Numbered from the stretch's first letter, positions 8,757-17,894 are shown. The stretch: DNA of 64,000 nt from Streptomyces sp. ALI-76-A (GCF_030287445.1 NZ_JASVWB010000002.1:1116001-1180000); one strand, 5' to 3'. The notes: generated from the sequence alone by a model not told the origin. Translations and numbers: made by a program.

Positions 8757-8774
8757 CCTTGTAGAGATTTGGCG

Positions 8775-10454
8775 TCAGTGAGTCCTCTGGGGCAGTCGCA
8801 GCCCGTCCATGCCCAGAGCATCCGAGTGGAAGCTGACTTCCATGGCGACCAGCCCGTCGACGACTTGCTGGGCCGCTTCGCCGAGCTCGCGCACGGCGTC
8901 GCGGTTGTACTTCCCGAGGATCTGCTCTACGCCATGCGACTGCGTGATCTGCAGGTTCAGACGCACGCGGCCGTCCGCTTCGCAGACCGCGGCGAACACG
9001 TCCAGCTCCAGCTCGCCGGCGTACTCGCCGATGCAGTTGTTGAGCATCGCACCCCAGCGGGAGAGCGTCTCGGCATCACGGGCGACGATGAGGCTGAGAC
9101 CGGGGGCTGCTTCCCGACCATCCAGCAGTGCGGCCGTCTGCAGTGCCCATTGGTGGCGCTGGGCCTGCTTCGCGATCCGCTCGAGACGGCGGGCCTCCTC
9201 GCGTTCGTGGCGCTCACGATCGCGGGCAGCCATCAGCTCGCGGCGACGGTCCTCGATCAGACCCAGCGCCTGCACGCGGAACGCCTCGTCCTTCCAGAGG
9301 TCCCAGTCAGCGACCTGGGCCGTGCCCCCGGGAAGCAGCCGGATCTCGCGGTTGTAGTGCTCCATCTCGCGAAGGGCGTAGATCTCCTCCTGTATGACGC
9401 ACTGGGCCGTGCGGCCCCGGGGGTCGTGCCAGCGCTCGATTGCAGGCAGGTCCCGGACCAGGTGCTCGAGGTCACGGGAGCCGCGGACCCGGCGCTGCCC
9501 GCGGGCAGCGATGATCTCCGGAAGGAGGTCGAGGTCACGGGTGACGGCCAAACGGTGAGCCGTGTAGTTGGCTGCGTCGGCCAGCGTGCGCCGCGCCTGG
9601 TGGACGGGCTCCTTGAGGATCCGTCGCAGCACCGGCTGCGGAGTCCGGCGCAGGATCGAGCGGATGCCTCGCCGCTGCAGGGATGTGAGCGAGCGCTCGC
9701 GCATCAGGCTGCGGCCGCTGGCTGATTTCGTGGTGCGCATTGTGTCGATGAGCCAGTCCACGGGCACCAGCCCGCGGAACATGGCGAACCAGTTCAGGGT
9801 GCTGATGTCCAGACGCTCCACCTCGCGGGCCAGCGGCCGACGGTAGACGCGCACGCCGAAGAGGTTCTTCGCGACCTGCGCATGGTCGTGGGCATCGAGA
9901 TAGGGCAGGTAGTCGGAGGCCGGACGATCCTGCCGGTCGTCCTTGAGCAGCGGGAAGCGGTCGTTCCTGTTCGGCAGCTCGCCGATGTGTTCGCGGATCG
10001 CGGCGATCGCCTGGCCCACGGCGTTGTCGACTCCCTCGGGCTCCGGTCCTTCGAGCCTGCGGGCCTGCGGGTTGCTGCGCATCCACCGCTGCAGTGTCCT
10101 GGACAGCCCGTGGATCCAGGACTCGACCACGGTCTCGGAGAAGACATGGCGGGTGGTGGATTTGCCGGTGCGGCGGTCGATCTCGCGCAGGACGACGAGG
10201 TCCTTCTTCGTGCGGGCCATCGACGTGAGCTTCTCGGATGTCCAGTAGTGGAATGCCTTGCCCGAGGCGCGCATGCGGTGCACGCGCCTGTAGAGCGAGA
10301 CGGCGACGGACGTCCGGCCGTCAGGTAGAGCCCGCGCCAGGATCCTCAGGCTGATGCCGGAGATCGCCCCTTCGACTGCGGCGACACCCTGCTCGGCAAG
10401 GGCGTCGTCGACATACTTGATGTAGAGCAGGGCGTGCTCGGTGCGCTCGGGCAT
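8775..10454 (-). CDS. PcfJ-like domain protein
   Basis: 559 residues from ATG 10454 (GGGGAG 7 nt upstream); the open frame extends further but without a good site. The C-terminal part has LNNCIGEYAGEL near 470, then CEADGRVRLNLQI and VEQILGKYN. This matches the PcfJ-like pattern (CVG.Y then a short beta-sheet and V.Q..G..N) found in conjugative plasmids and phages. The central 350 residues are basic and helical, with two Arg-rich stretches. It sits alone as a unit with terminators on both sides. The biochemical role of PcfJ-like domains is not established, so a plasmid transfer or maintenance role is only suggested. Confidence 0.6.
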   Translation of the reverse strand: MPERTEHALLYIKYVDDALAEQGVAAVEGAISGISLRILARALPDGRTSVAVSLYRRVHRMRASGKAFHYWTSEKLTSMARTKKDLVVLREIDRRTGKSTTRHVFSETVVESWIHGLSRTLQRWMRSNPQARRLEGPEPEGVDNAVGQAIAAIREHIGELPNRNDRFPLLKDDRQDRPASDYLPYLDAHDHAQVAKNLFGVRVYRRPLAREVERLDISTLNWFAMFRGLVPVDWLIDTMRTTKSASGRSLMRERSLTSLQRRGIRSILRRTPQPVLRRILKEPVHQARRTLADAANYTAHRLAVTRDLDLLPEIIAARGQRRVRGSRDLEHLVRDLPAIERWHDPRGRTAQCVIQEEIYALREMEHYNREIRLLPGGTAQVADWDLWKDEAFRVQALGLIEDRRRELMAARDRERHEREEARRLERIAKQAQRHQWALQTAALLDGREAAPGLSLIVARDAETLSRWGAMLNNCIGEYAGELELDVFAAVCEADGRVRLNLQITQSHGVEQILGKYNRDAVRELGEAAQQVVDGLVAMEVSFHSDALGMDGLRLPQRTH

Positions 10455-10684
10455 GGCGGTCTCCCCGGGAAGATGCGATGGATTCGGCAGTGAGACCCCC
10501 GGCGCTGCCTTGCAGCGCACTACCCGCGTCTCATCCGATTCCTTCTCCCCCAACTCGCCCCCCTGTCAGGCCATTCGGGATCGCCTGTCGATTCGAGGCC
10601 ATGTCATTCGAAAGACCTTTCGACAAGGATTGCACAGCCCGACTGACTCGGAGTGAGAAGCTGGGGCTGAGCGTGCGAAAAAGG

Positions 10685-10717
10685 AAGACCCCCGCCAACG
10701 GTCCCTGCGGGGGTCTT
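10685..10717 (-). terminator. Intrinsic terminator of the small-gene unit at 10.7-10.9 kb
   Basis: AAGACCCCCGC (10685-10695) and GCGGGGGTCTT (10707-10717) form a perfect 11-bp stem. GAAAAAGG on the left gives a U-tract on minus-strand RNA. Confidence 0.85.
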
Positions 10718-10731
10718 GGCTGTGCTGTTCG

Positions 10732-10920
10732 TCAGGCGACGCGCTCGATGCGCGTGGCCCCGGAGCCGTCCTGGAGCCCGGTGACCAGGTCGTACCAGGA
10801 ATCGCTGCCCAGCCGGACCAAGGTCTCTTCCTCCCGACCTCCCCAGCCGGGCTTGACGACGACCTTGTCGCCGACCTGAAGGTTCGCAAGATCATTCGTG
10901 CTGATGGTGCTGGTGCTCAT
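10732..10920 (-). CDS. Small KOW/SH3-like protein of unknown role
   Basis: 62 residues. The centre reads VGDKVVVKPGWGGREEETLV, a short beta-rich segment with the glycine pattern of KOW/SH3-type barrels that often bind RNA or protein. It ends 15 bp before a strong terminator. No partner is evident. Confidence 0.6.
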   Translation of the reverse strand: MSTSTISTNDLANLQVGDKVVVKPGWGGREEETLVRLGSDSWYDLVTGLQDGSGATRIERVA

Positions 10921-10963
10921 TCATGGCGCTGTGCTTCTTTCGGATCGAATCTGGACTACGGTT

Positions 10964-11233
10964 TCAGTTCTGGGTCGCGCTCATGAGCGCCTTCCTCGCG
11001 AGGCGCTTGTCGGCAAGAGCCCGAAGGGTACGCAGGAGGATCCACCAGCACACGCCACTGAAGGCGATGCTGACGATGATCGGCGTGTACTGGCCGGTCA
11101 TGACGCAGAAGACCGCAGCCGGCGCGAGGACGATCACGTTCGTCGCAATCATGAGGGTGAGCAGCACCCGGCCGATCGTCTTGACGGCGCGGTCGCGCCA
11201 CGTCGAACCCGCGGTGCTGGTGGTGGCGTTCAT
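10964..11233 (-). CDS. Small two-helix membrane protein
   Basis: 89 residues with two clear hydrophobic helices, about 20-40 (IGRVLLTLMIATNVIVLAP) and 47-67 (YTPIIVSIAFSGVCWWILL), flanked by basic residues. The start overlaps the upstream gene stop (ATGA at 11230-11233), so the pair is co-translated. Function unknown. Confidence 0.7.
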   Translation of the reverse strand: MNATTSTAGSTWRDRAVKTIGRVLLTLMIATNVIVLAPAAVFCVMTGQYTPIIVSIAFSGVCWWILLRTLRALADKRLARKALMSATQN

Positions 11234-11784
11234 GCGCTGGGTCCTTCCTCGACGATGTAGATCTTCTCGGCGACGTAGGCGTCGTCCTGCTCCTCGGCTG
11301 CGCTCTCGACCTCATGGGAGATCTGGCTGATCACGGGGATCAGCGTCAGTCGGTCGATCGGGTAGGACGTGCGGATGGTGATCACGGCGGTGGTGAGGCC
11401 GGCAGCAGACGGGCACGTCACGCCGTCGAGCTCCGCGTGTGCGCCACGGATGCTGTAGCTCGCCACAATGGGCACCGTGTGCCGCGGCAGCTCGGGCATC
11501 TGATCTGCGCGGGCCTGCAACGCGGCACTCACTGCGCCATGAACATCAGCGAACTCGCTGGCGTGCAGGACCACCGGCGCAGCGTGCTCGTAGCCCGCCG
11601 CCACCTCGAAGGCGACCCTGGCGGCCTCGACGGCGCGCGTCGGACAGTGCGGTCCCGGGGAGACCTCGTCTCGCCCCGTCATCTCGGAGCACAGGTGGCA
11701 GTGCGCGGGCCCCAGGTCCGGAACCCAGTCGCAGCGCATGTGCTCCGTCTGTCGGGGATCAGTGGGTTCGAGGGGCTGGCTCAT
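11230..11784 (-). CDS. Unknown protein with N-terminal CxxC
   Basis: 184 residues from ATG 11784, with GAGGAGT 6 nt upstream. The N-terminal 40 residues contain Cys/His (MRCDW, HCHLCSEM, HCPTR) that could bind zinc. The rest is a mixed alpha/beta region with no recognised motif and an acidic C-terminus. It is the first gene of a two-gene unit; palindrome copy 2 lies 45 bp upstream. Confidence 0.65.
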   Translation of the reverse strand: MSQPLEPTDPRQTEHMRCDWVPDLGPAHCHLCSEMTGRDEVSPGPHCPTRAVEAARVAFEVAAGYEHAAPVVLHASEFADVHGAVSAALQARADQMPELPRHTVPIVASYSIRGAHAELDGVTCPSAAGLTTAVITIRTSYPIDRLTLIPVISQISHEVESAAEEQDDAYVAEKIYIVEEGPSA

Positions 11785-11815
11785 GGCTGTACTCCTCACG
11801 TGGACGTGATCTTTC

Positions 11816-11913
11816 GAAGACCAGACCGGATCAGCTCAGTTGATCAGGCAGAAAAAGAGAGACCCCCGCCCAGCGAGCATCATGCTCAGCCGACGGGGGC
11901 TTTGCGGACTTCA
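11816..11913. repeat. 98-bp intergenic cassette, copy A (palindrome plus terminator)
   Basis: It contains palindrome copy 2 at 11829-11845 (GATCAGCT-CA-GTTGATC, one mismatched pair) and a leftward terminator at 11862-11900 (CCCCCG/CGGGGG with inner GAGCA-TCA-TGCTC, A-tract on the left). The same 98 bp recurs at 19305-19402 with five differences. The terminator ends the unit beginning at 13413 and the palindrome precedes the gene at 11784. Confidence 0.85.
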
Positions 11914-12081
11914 AGGAACCGGCGGGCGGCCAGCCGTTCGGGTCAGCCTGCACCCGGGAGGCGGGGGCGTTACGACGCCGTCCTTGCGGCTCGGTGCGCC
12001 CCGGCGACACCGAGCCCGTCCTGCGAGAGCAGGCCAACGGCCCCGCCCCCGCCGGTCGGCGCAGGCCGTGGGGGGCGGGGT

Positions 12082-13413
12082 TCAGCGCAGGCCCATGCTG
12101 GCCTCGATCGCGTCGCCCTCCTCCTGCCCGTCCTGCCAGCAGGGTTCGCATGGGTCGCTCTCGGAGCACTCCGGGCGGGGCTGGCCGTTGGGGCACAACT
12201 CACCGGCGGCCCCGGCGAGCTGGGCGGGGGTTCCGCCGGTGCCGCACTCGCACGTGTGAGCACAGCGCTCACAGTCCTCGCAGACCTGGTGCGGGCAGCA
12301 ACCGCAGGGCAGGAACCGGTTCGGCGGCAGGGTGCAGCAGTGCGTGGCTTCTGCGGCGGCCTCGGCCTCCTCGCGCTTGCTGAGGAGTGCCTTCACGCAG
12401 GCTTGGCACGACACTTCGGTGCCGGGGTCCTCGAGGCTGCTCACCGTGTCCCGCGGGAAGTACATGCCGCACGCGCCGGCGTCGCCGATGTCGTCATCGA
12501 GCTGCCGGGTGGCGTGCAGGGTGCGGCCGCGGTTCGTCTTCTTCCGGCTCGGATAGCCGTAGGGGTCGGTCTGGCGCTCAAGGGCGGCCAGGGCCTGGCG
12601 TACGGCGTCGGCGTCCTCGTCGCTGCGGATCCCGACGGCGCGCAGCGACTGGCACGGCCACGGGTCGCGGCCACCGATCGTGTGCTCGCTGCTGCGGCAC
12701 TCCGGCCCGTGCGTCCCCTTGCAGACCTTCGGCGTCGCGCAGCACCCGTGCCGGGGCCTGGCGGTCTTCGGGTGCAGGGCGAGCATCGCGCCCTGGAGGC
12801 GCAGCACGCCCACCGCGGCGGCTGCCCGGATCGCGTCCTCGTGGGCGTCGAGGAGCGCCTTCGCCTCCTCGTGGAAGACGGGCCTGCCGGCCTCGGGGGC
12901 AACGAGCTGGTTGAAGATCGGGCGCCGGGTCTCCCGCACGGTCGGATCCGGGGCCTGCCCGCCCAGCTCGTCGGCCTGGTCGTCCAGCCGCAGAGCGGAG
13001 ATGAGGATGGCGTCGTGGGTCTTGGAGTCGGCCGTGGCCGGCAGGTTCAGTTCCGTACGGCGCAGGAACTTCGCGGCCCGGCGCAAGGCGGGGATGTCCT
13101 GAGCGATCAGCGCGTACATCCGGTCGACGGCGCCGTCCAGCTCCGACTCGATGTGCCCTGCGGCGTAGGCCCACTGCCGGAGCTTCCTGCGGATGGCTGC
13201 CGACGCCTCGGGCTTGGTGGTGGGCTGCGCCTCGGCGGCCATGTCGGACGAGACGACCGGCGGCGGGGCCAGCATCTGCGCGAAGGCCAGCGTGGCGGCG
13301 GCCGACTCGCCGTAGGTCGGCGCGTTCACGGCAGTCCAGAACGCGTCGCGCACGGCCGGAGGCCAGTCGGCGGGGAGATGGCGGGCGGTCTCAGTCGAGT
13401 CGGGCTGGGTCAT
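12082..13413 (-). CDS. Unknown protein with Cys-rich C-terminus
   Basis: 443 residues. The first 230 are helical and charged, without known motifs. From about 230 onward there are many Cys pairs (HGCCATPKVC, PECRSSEH, WPCQ, ACGMY, SCQAC, CCTLPPN, CGCC, CEDCERC, CECGTG, CPNGQ, CEPC), the spacing expected of several zinc-knuckle or treble-clef units. It is followed by the cassette terminator at 11862-11900. Possibly a nucleic-acid-binding or phage-type zinc protein; function not recognised. Confidence 0.65.
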   Translation of the reverse strand: MTQPDSTETARHLPADWPPAVRDAFWTAVNAPTYGESAAATLAFAQMLAPPPVVSSDMAAEAQPTTKPEASAAIRRKLRQWAYAAGHIESELDGAVDRMYALIAQDIPALRRAAKFLRRTELNLPATADSKTHDAILISALRLDDQADELGGQAPDPTVRETRRPIFNQLVAPEAGRPVFHEEAKALLDAHEDAIRAAAAVGVLRLQGAMLALHPKTARPRHGCCATPKVCKGTHGPECRSSEHTIGGRDPWPCQSLRAVGIRSDEDADAVRQALAALERQTDPYGYPSRKKTNRGRTLHATRQLDDDIGDAGACGMYFPRDTVSSLEDPGTEVSCQACVKALLSKREEAEAAAEATHCCTLPPNRFLPCGCCPHQVCEDCERCAHTCECGTGGTPAQLAGAAGELCPNGQPRPECSESDPCEPCWQDGQEEGDAIEASMGLR

Positions 13414-13508
13414 GTCATCTCCAGATCGGGCGAGTACGGTCGGAGCAGGCCGCCCGTGTCATCAGCACGGGCGGCCAGCGTGTGTGGTGTGGGTGGGCGG
13501 TAGACGAC

Positions 13509-13872
13509 TCACCCAGACACGGGCGCGTCGAGGCGGTGTCCGGGGCACCAGATGTGCGGGTGGTCGTGCCAGGGGTGGCCCCAGCACGCGGGTTCCGGCA
13601 GCAGTGCCGCCAACGCTCCTGTTCCTCGTCGAAGAAGGCGACGGAGACGAAGTCGGGTGCCGTCTCGCGGAGTATTCGCTTGACGGCTGTGGGTCGACGC
13701 GGGTCCTGCCGATGAACGCGATCGGGGCGGGGTCTTTGCCTTCACCCATGGAGAGCGTGACCTCGGTACTCAAGCGCTCACCGACGGCGGGAGCGCCTGG
13801 GTCACTGCCGTACCTCGGGGCATCGACGTAACCCGCTTGACCTCGGGGGACGCGCATCTCAACGGAGATCAT
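13509..13872 (-). pseudogene. Small zinc-motif gene broken by two frameshifts
   Basis: Three consecutive frames together give one sensible protein: from ATG 13872 MISVEMRVPRGQAG to ...FIGRTRVDP (about 13695), then TAVKRILRETAPDF...DEEQERWRHCC (to about 13605), then ACWGHPWHDHPHIWCPGHR and stop near 13509. The last block has C...H...H.H..C..H spacing typical of zinc binding. Each change is explained by one missing base. Product unknown. Confidence 0.5.
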
Positions 13873-13990
13873 TCCCGCGCTCTCGCGGGTCCTGGCTGGC
13901 ATCCGTTGCTGGGCTCAGGGGCTCGTCAGACCGAGCCGTGGAGCTGCCGGGAGACGGTGGCAAGGGAGTACCCGCAGCGTCCGGCACTTC

Positions 13991-14334
13991 CTACTTCGCA
14001 CTGGCTTCGTCGGCTACTACGACGCACTCAGCCTTGCCCATCCAGCTCCTCCACCACACGGTTCCCGGCATGCCACAGTTCGGCCCGACCGCGTGCCGAT
14101 CGGCGTAGACGTAGGAATCGACTACGGCGCGCATGTGGTCGTCGCAAACGAACGCGCCCTGCGCCCGCCGGTTGGCGACGCGAGCCGCCAGGCGATGTGC
14201 CACGCAGGGCTCTGTCCGCACGGTTCAGTGCCGCTCGTGCCTGGCTCGGCCTCGGTGTAGCCGCACGCCGGTTCACTCGTGTCCGGCGAGGGCGTGAGTT
14301 CCGGGAAAAACTCAGAACCGGTGTTTTCGCTCAC
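13991..14334 (-). pseudogene. Small gene broken by one frameshift
   Basis: GTG 14334 overlaps the upstream stop (GTGA). The first frame gives MSENTGSEFFPELTPSP...TSGTEPC. Near 14218 coding character passes to another frame (VAHRLAARVANRRAQGAF, then VCDDHMRAVVDSYVYADR) ending at 13991. The rebuilt protein has about 113 residues with Cys near both ends. Function unknown. Confidence 0.5.
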
Positions 14335-14762
14335 ATGCTCTCCTTGGACAAGTAACTCGGCGTCGGATGATGGCGGTTAGAGAAGCGTGCGGACCGTTCC
14401 GTCGGCGCAAAGGCCATTCTTTCATCGGTGCCCCACCTCCAGTTCGGGGCGTCGCAGCGCAGTTGGTGCCTCACGGGGACCGGAGTGAACGGCTTGCCGT
14501 GCATCTCGGTGACGCGGCGGAGGCCGCCGTTCCACATCTCCGCGTCCAGGCGCTTGTTCTCGTACGCGGCACCCCGGCCGTTCAGCGCGGCCTGGCAGAA
14601 GGGCTCGACGAGGTCGTCCATGACCCGGAGGCCGGCGGGAGACATCCACATCGGGGGCTCAGCGCGGGTCTCATCGATGTTGTTGCCGACCCGGTCTCCG
14701 CTCGCCATGGTCGGGGCAGTGATCGCCACCCCCGGCGCGAGGCTGCTCGCGTACAGGCGCAC
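14331..14762 (-). CDS. Unknown 143-residue protein
   Basis: Good coding bias, starting 8 bp after the stop of the preceding gene and overlapping the next start at 14331-14334. The middle (MDDLVEPFCQAALNGRG, RLDAEMWNGGLRRVTEM) is helical; the last 30 residues are basic and less convincing. No family recognised. Confidence 0.55.
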   Translation of the reverse strand: MRLYASSLAPGVAITAPTMASGDRVGNNIDETRAEPPMWMSPAGLRVMDDLVEPFCQAALNGRGAAYENKRLDAEMWNGGLRRVTEMHGKPFTPVPVRHQLRCDAPNWRWGTDERMAFAPTERSARFSNRHHPTPSYLSKESM

Positions 14763-14769
14763 TAGGGGG

Positions 14770-15055
14770 TCAAGGTGCAGTGCGATTCAGGCAGTCGGGG
14801 CACCAGCGCTCGCCCGGCTTGCCGAGGCTGAGCGACACGTTCTGCTTCGGACTCGGCATAATGATGCCTTCGTCGCTGCGGCAGGCGATGGCCTGGAACT
14901 CCTCGACGACGCGGCCCACAGGCTTGTGCCAGATCAGCGTGTCTTCGCCGCGGCCTCGAACTGTCTCCGGTACTGCGATCACGGTCACTGTTGTCGTTGC
15001 CGCGGTTGATGATGTCGGCGAGGACGCGGCGCTGGGCAGCTCGCGTCCGGGGCAT
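14770..15055 (-). pseudogene. Small CxxC protein, probably frameshifted near 14990
   Basis: ATG 15055 overlaps the preceding stop by one base and opens MPRTRAAQRRVLADIIN. About 20 codons later coding character moves to the frame TVIAVPETVRGRGED...WCPDCLNRTAP, ending at 14770. That second frame also has a GTG at 14988 that could serve as an independent start of a 72-residue protein. The C-terminal CPDC pair suggests zinc binding. Function unknown. Confidence 0.45.
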
Positions 15056-15357
15056 CAGGCCCAGGTGGACGGCTCCCAGTTGCCAGACTGTCCGTCGATG
15101 CACACGCACGACTGGGCGCCCGACGTGCCGGGCTGGCATTCGTCGCTCCCGACGGTGAGGCAGTCGTCGCCCTCGTGGCAGACGGGGCAGATCCAGCCGG
15201 TGCCGCCGCAGCCATCGCGGTCGACAATGTCCTCGGCCATGTTGGTCCGGCAGGTGGTGGGGATCGGGCGGACGAGCACGGTCTCGGGCTCGCCGTTGAA
15301 GGTCAGAATCTTCTCGACTGTGGCATCGGGACGGGTCTTGCGGATTGTGTCGCTCAT
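15055..15357 (-). CDS. Small putative zinc-binding protein
   Basis: 100 residues from ATG 15357. Cys residues occur in TTCRTN, DGCGGTGWICPVCHEGDDC and SCVCIDG. The CGGTGWICPVCHEG segment resembles the glycine-rich zinc units of DnaJ-type or rubredoxin-like knuckles. It lies in a run of small coupled genes. No specific role recognised. Confidence 0.6.
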   Translation of the reverse strand: MSDTIRKTRPDATVEKILTFNGEPETVLVRPIPTTCRTNMAEDIVDRDGCGGTGWICPVCHEGDDCLTVGSDECQPGTSGAQSCVCIDGQSGNWEPSTWA

Positions 15358-15368
15358 GGTCGTTGTCC

Positions 15369-15605
15369 TCACTTCTCGGTGGTGGCACCAACTGCGTCGC
15401 GGTGGGCATTGATAAGGGTGATCTGCTGCTCGTTGGGCAGTTGATCGAGGAACTCGGCGTCGCCGTACCGCTCCTCCTTGACGGCCAGCGCCTCTGCCTC
15501 GGTGGAGCCGGTGATCCGGCCCCGACCCCCGCTGTACTGGGTGGCGCGCGTGAAGCGGGCGGCGCTGACCGCGCGCCGCATGCTGGCCTTGTGGCGCCGG
15601 ACCAA
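15369..15605 (-). CDS. Small unknown protein, start uncertain
   Basis: 78 residues from TTG 15605 by default. The same frame is open upstream to a TGA at 15654-15656 without an ATG. An ATG in another frame at 15637 raises the possibility of a lost base. The body (SMRRAVSAARFTRATQYSG...EQQITLINAHRDAVG) is basic then acidic. A 16-bp tandem duplication (CTCAGTAGCCCTTGT-type) spans 15650-15683 just upstream. Confidence 0.5.
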   Translation of the reverse strand: MVRRHKASMRRAVSAARFTRATQYSGGRGRITGSTEAEALAVKEERYGDAEFLDQLPNEQQITLINAHRDAVGATTEK

Positions 15606-15668
15606 CCGGCCGCGCGCCGCGGTGACGTTACCGTCATCGTGTCGGATCCCGTCTCAGTAGCCCTTGTC

Positions 15669-16814
15669 TCAGTAGCCCTTGAGGGCCGCCGCGCGGGCCT
15701 GCGCTTCGGCGTCACGGACGGGGATGGTGGCGAGGAGTTCGCCGGGGCTCGCGGCCCTGGCGAGGGCCTTGGTACGGGCCGGGTCGGCGTACAGGGCCCA
15801 TACGTCGCCGCCCATCCGAGGCCGGTAGGAGAGTTGCCAGAACCGCCGGTTGGCGTAGCAGATCTGCCAGGAGCGCGGGCCGGACGGGTGCGCGCTCACA
15901 CCGGCCGGAAGGTCCGGCAGTTCCGGCGCGGGACCGTACGCGCGGTCTATGTAGGCGAGGTGTTCGGCGGTCGGCACGATGGCGACGCGCACCGTGTGCG
16001 GCCACCGGTGCCCGTCGAGCAGCATCGGCGCCCACTCCTTCCACTGCGCCTCGCTGCTCGCGCTGCCGGTGTACGGCGCCCAGGCCGCGCCGCGCGCGTA
16101 GTTGAATCCAAGCCGCATCAGGTGCCACCCGGCGGCGATCTTCAGTCCTTCCGTGTTCGCGCCGTCGGTGATGGCGTCCAGGTAGATCCCGGCCGGGTCG
16201 TTCTCCCGACCGGCTGGGCCGCGCTCCGTGAGCGGGATCATGTGGCGTTCCGCCGTGCTGCCCTCGGCGGTCATCAGCCGCAGCGTGGCGCCCCCACCGG
16301 CGAGCGGGTACGCCATCCGGATTTCCGCGACGGTCGGCAGGGCGGCGAGTTGGCCCGCACGCATCCGCTCTAGCCGCTCATCCATGGTGGCCGCCACCTG
16401 GGTACGCTCGCCGCCCTCGGCGGCCATACGCCGCGCGGCGCCGTGTGCACGGGTGCCCTGGTCGCGAGTTGCCGGCGCGGCCGTCACGGCGGCCGTCTTC
16501 TCCCTCTCGTGGGCAACCGCGCCGACCGCGAGCGCGAGAGCGCCCTTACGGGTGGTGCTGTGGCTGCCGACCTGCCGCCGCTCGCCGCCGACTTCGCGCA
16601 CCTGCCAGAACAGCATCCCGCGTTCCGATACCTGGTAGGCGGCATACGTGCTCTGTGGAAACTGGCGCCCGTTGAGCGTCTCGCCGGGCAGCGTGAACAG
16701 CCAGCCGTCGACGCCGTACTCGGTGCCCTCCGGCGCACGGCCGTTGGTCGGCGTGTACCGGGTGTATTCGGGCTCGACGGTCTCCCGGACGATGCTGCGG
16801 GCCTGCGTGGTCAT
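15669..16814 (-). CDS. Unknown 381-residue protein
   Basis: Starts at ATG 16814 with GAGAGGAAA upstream. The N-terminal 100 residues contain aromatic-rich strands (YGVDGWLFTLPGE, GMLFWQVREVGGE), then a basic helical linker, then a mixed domain with VRVAIVPTAEHLAYIDRAYG and SWQICYANRRFWQLSYRPR. No catalytic motif was recognised. Confidence 0.65.
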   Translation of the reverse strand: MTTQARSIVRETVEPEYTRYTPTNGRAPEGTEYGVDGWLFTLPGETLNGRQFPQSTYAAYQVSERGMLFWQVREVGGERRQVGSHSTTRKGALALAVGAVAHEREKTAAVTAAPATRDQGTRAHGAARRMAAEGGERTQVAATMDERLERMRAGQLAALPTVAEIRMAYPLAGGGATLRLMTAEGSTAERHMIPLTERGPAGRENDPAGIYLDAITDGANTEGLKIAAGWHLMRLGFNYARGAAWAPYTGSASSEAQWKEWAPMLLDGHRWPHTVRVAIVPTAEHLAYIDRAYGPAPELPDLPAGVSAHPSGPRSWQICYANRRFWQLSYRPRMGGDVWALYADPARTKALARAASPGELLATIPVRDAEAQARAAALKGY

Positions 16815-16928
16815 GCTGGGTTTCCTCTCGGGTTGCTGCCGTGGTCGGGTGTGTGCTCAGTGCCCCCGGCCGGTCTCGACCCGGCCGGCTCGCCCGCACT
16901 CGTCGCAGGGTCGGGGGCGCCATGTGGG

Positions 16929-17684
16929 CTAGAACGGGGGGCAGCACAGGGGGCCGGCGCACTCGTGCGCGGCGGCTTGCGCCTGCGCGGCCTGGCGCTC
17001 GCGCTCGGCCTGATCGCTGCGCATGATGCGCCGGGCAACACACGGCGCGTTGTCGCACGTGGTGTGCCCCTTCAGGGCGTCGGTGGAGTCGTCGAAGACC
17101 TCGATCAGCCCGTAGTCCTCGCACCAGCCGCACAGCGGCTCCGGGGCGTGCAGGCTCTCGCCGTCCACGCACCCGATCCAGCTGGACGAGTCGTACCAAG
17201 CGCCCTGCCCGTCGGCCTCGATCCACTCGATAACGCGCACGCAGTGCAGACAGGTGTACTCAGGCTCCGGCACCGTCAGCCCGAAGTGGTCGGCCACGGC
17301 GGCAGCACACTGCCCGGCCTGCATGCCCGCGCTCGCCGTGGGCTTGTGCTCGTCGCCAAACCCGTTGAACACGAACCGGGTTGACTCGTCGTCGGTGACC
17401 GTGGCGGCCACGGCCCACAGTGCGACCGTGGGCAGGTCGTAGTGATCGGCGAACCGGCGGCCCTCCGAGGTGCGGGCGGACGGGTCGGCCACACAGTGGA
17501 TCCACACCCGTGCACGCCCCGGCACGCTGCACACCAGGTACTCCGTAGGCAGCCCGCGCCACGGCTGGTCCACGTGGTGCACGATCCCGAGCGCTTCGAG
17601 CGCCTCGCGGAGCATGGCGCCGGTGTGGCCGTCGTACGCGGGGCGCGTCTTGGTGAGGCTGGGGCGTGCGGTGAGCGTGGACAT
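16929..17684 (-). CDS. Unknown protein with paired CxxC motifs; TAG stop followed by open frame
   Basis: 251 residues from ATG 17684. The middle includes GRARVWIHCVADPSA and a long alpha/beta stretch. The C-terminal half has CLHC, CGWCEDYG, TTCDNAPC and CAGPLCC, consistent with zinc sites. After the TAG at 16929-16931 the same frame continues for 23 codons (TWRPRPCDECGRAG...) to a TGA at 16857-16859, adding another CxxC. Whether the TAG is a true stop is open. This is the gene immediately left of the IS110 insertion. Confidence 0.65.
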   Translation of the reverse strand: MSTLTARPSLTKTRPAYDGHTGAMLREALEALGIVHHVDQPWRGLPTEYLVCSVPGRARVWIHCVADPSARTSEGRRFADHYDLPTVALWAVAATVTDDESTRFVFNGFGDEHKPTASAGMQAGQCAAAVADHFGLTVPEPEYTCLHCVRVIEWIEADGQGAWYDSSSWIGCVDGESLHAPEPLCGWCEDYGLIEVFDDSTDALKGHTTCDNAPCVARRIMRSDQAERERQAAQAQAAAHECAGPLCCPPF

Positions 17685-17709
17685 GCGGGGTTCCTTAAGA
17701 ATGTTGGCG

Positions 17710-17787
17710 GTCCGGGAGGACCGGGTGTGGCTGATGCGAGGTTGCCGCTGATGGCTCAAGGAGAATGGCCGCCCGGTCCTCCGGGAC
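17710..17787. repeat. Long imperfect inverted repeat flanking a small loop
   Basis: GTCCGGGAGGACCGGG (17710-17725) and CCCGGTCCTCCGGGAC (17772-17787) pair over 16 bp with one mismatch. The 46-bp loop contains the stop of the gene interrupted by the IS. It may be a leader hairpin or attenuator of the gene starting at 17684; there is no U-tract. Confidence 0.55.
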
Positions 17788-17807
17788 GCTCCGACCACTG
17801 ATTGAGA

Positions 17808-17894
17808 ACTGCGGTCATCGCTGCTTAAGGACCTGTCGGCGGAGTGTTCTTCGGACCACGGAAATGCTGGTCCGAAGGGAACGGAACGACAGGA
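17808..17894 (+). ncRNA. Candidate IS110 bridge/seek RNA region
   Basis: The non-coding left end of the IS holds a perfect 10-bp stem, CTTCGGACCA (17849-17858) and TGGTCCGAAG (17868-17877), around a 9-nt loop. In characterised IS110 elements the left end upstream of the transposase encodes a structured RNA whose internal loops pair with target and donor DNA. Expression and exact ends are inferred. Confidence 0.45.

Noticed and set aside
11314..13503. 729-codon plus-strand open frame
   Set aside because: Antisense to two minus-strand genes with coupled starts and Cys motifs; no coding bias of its own.
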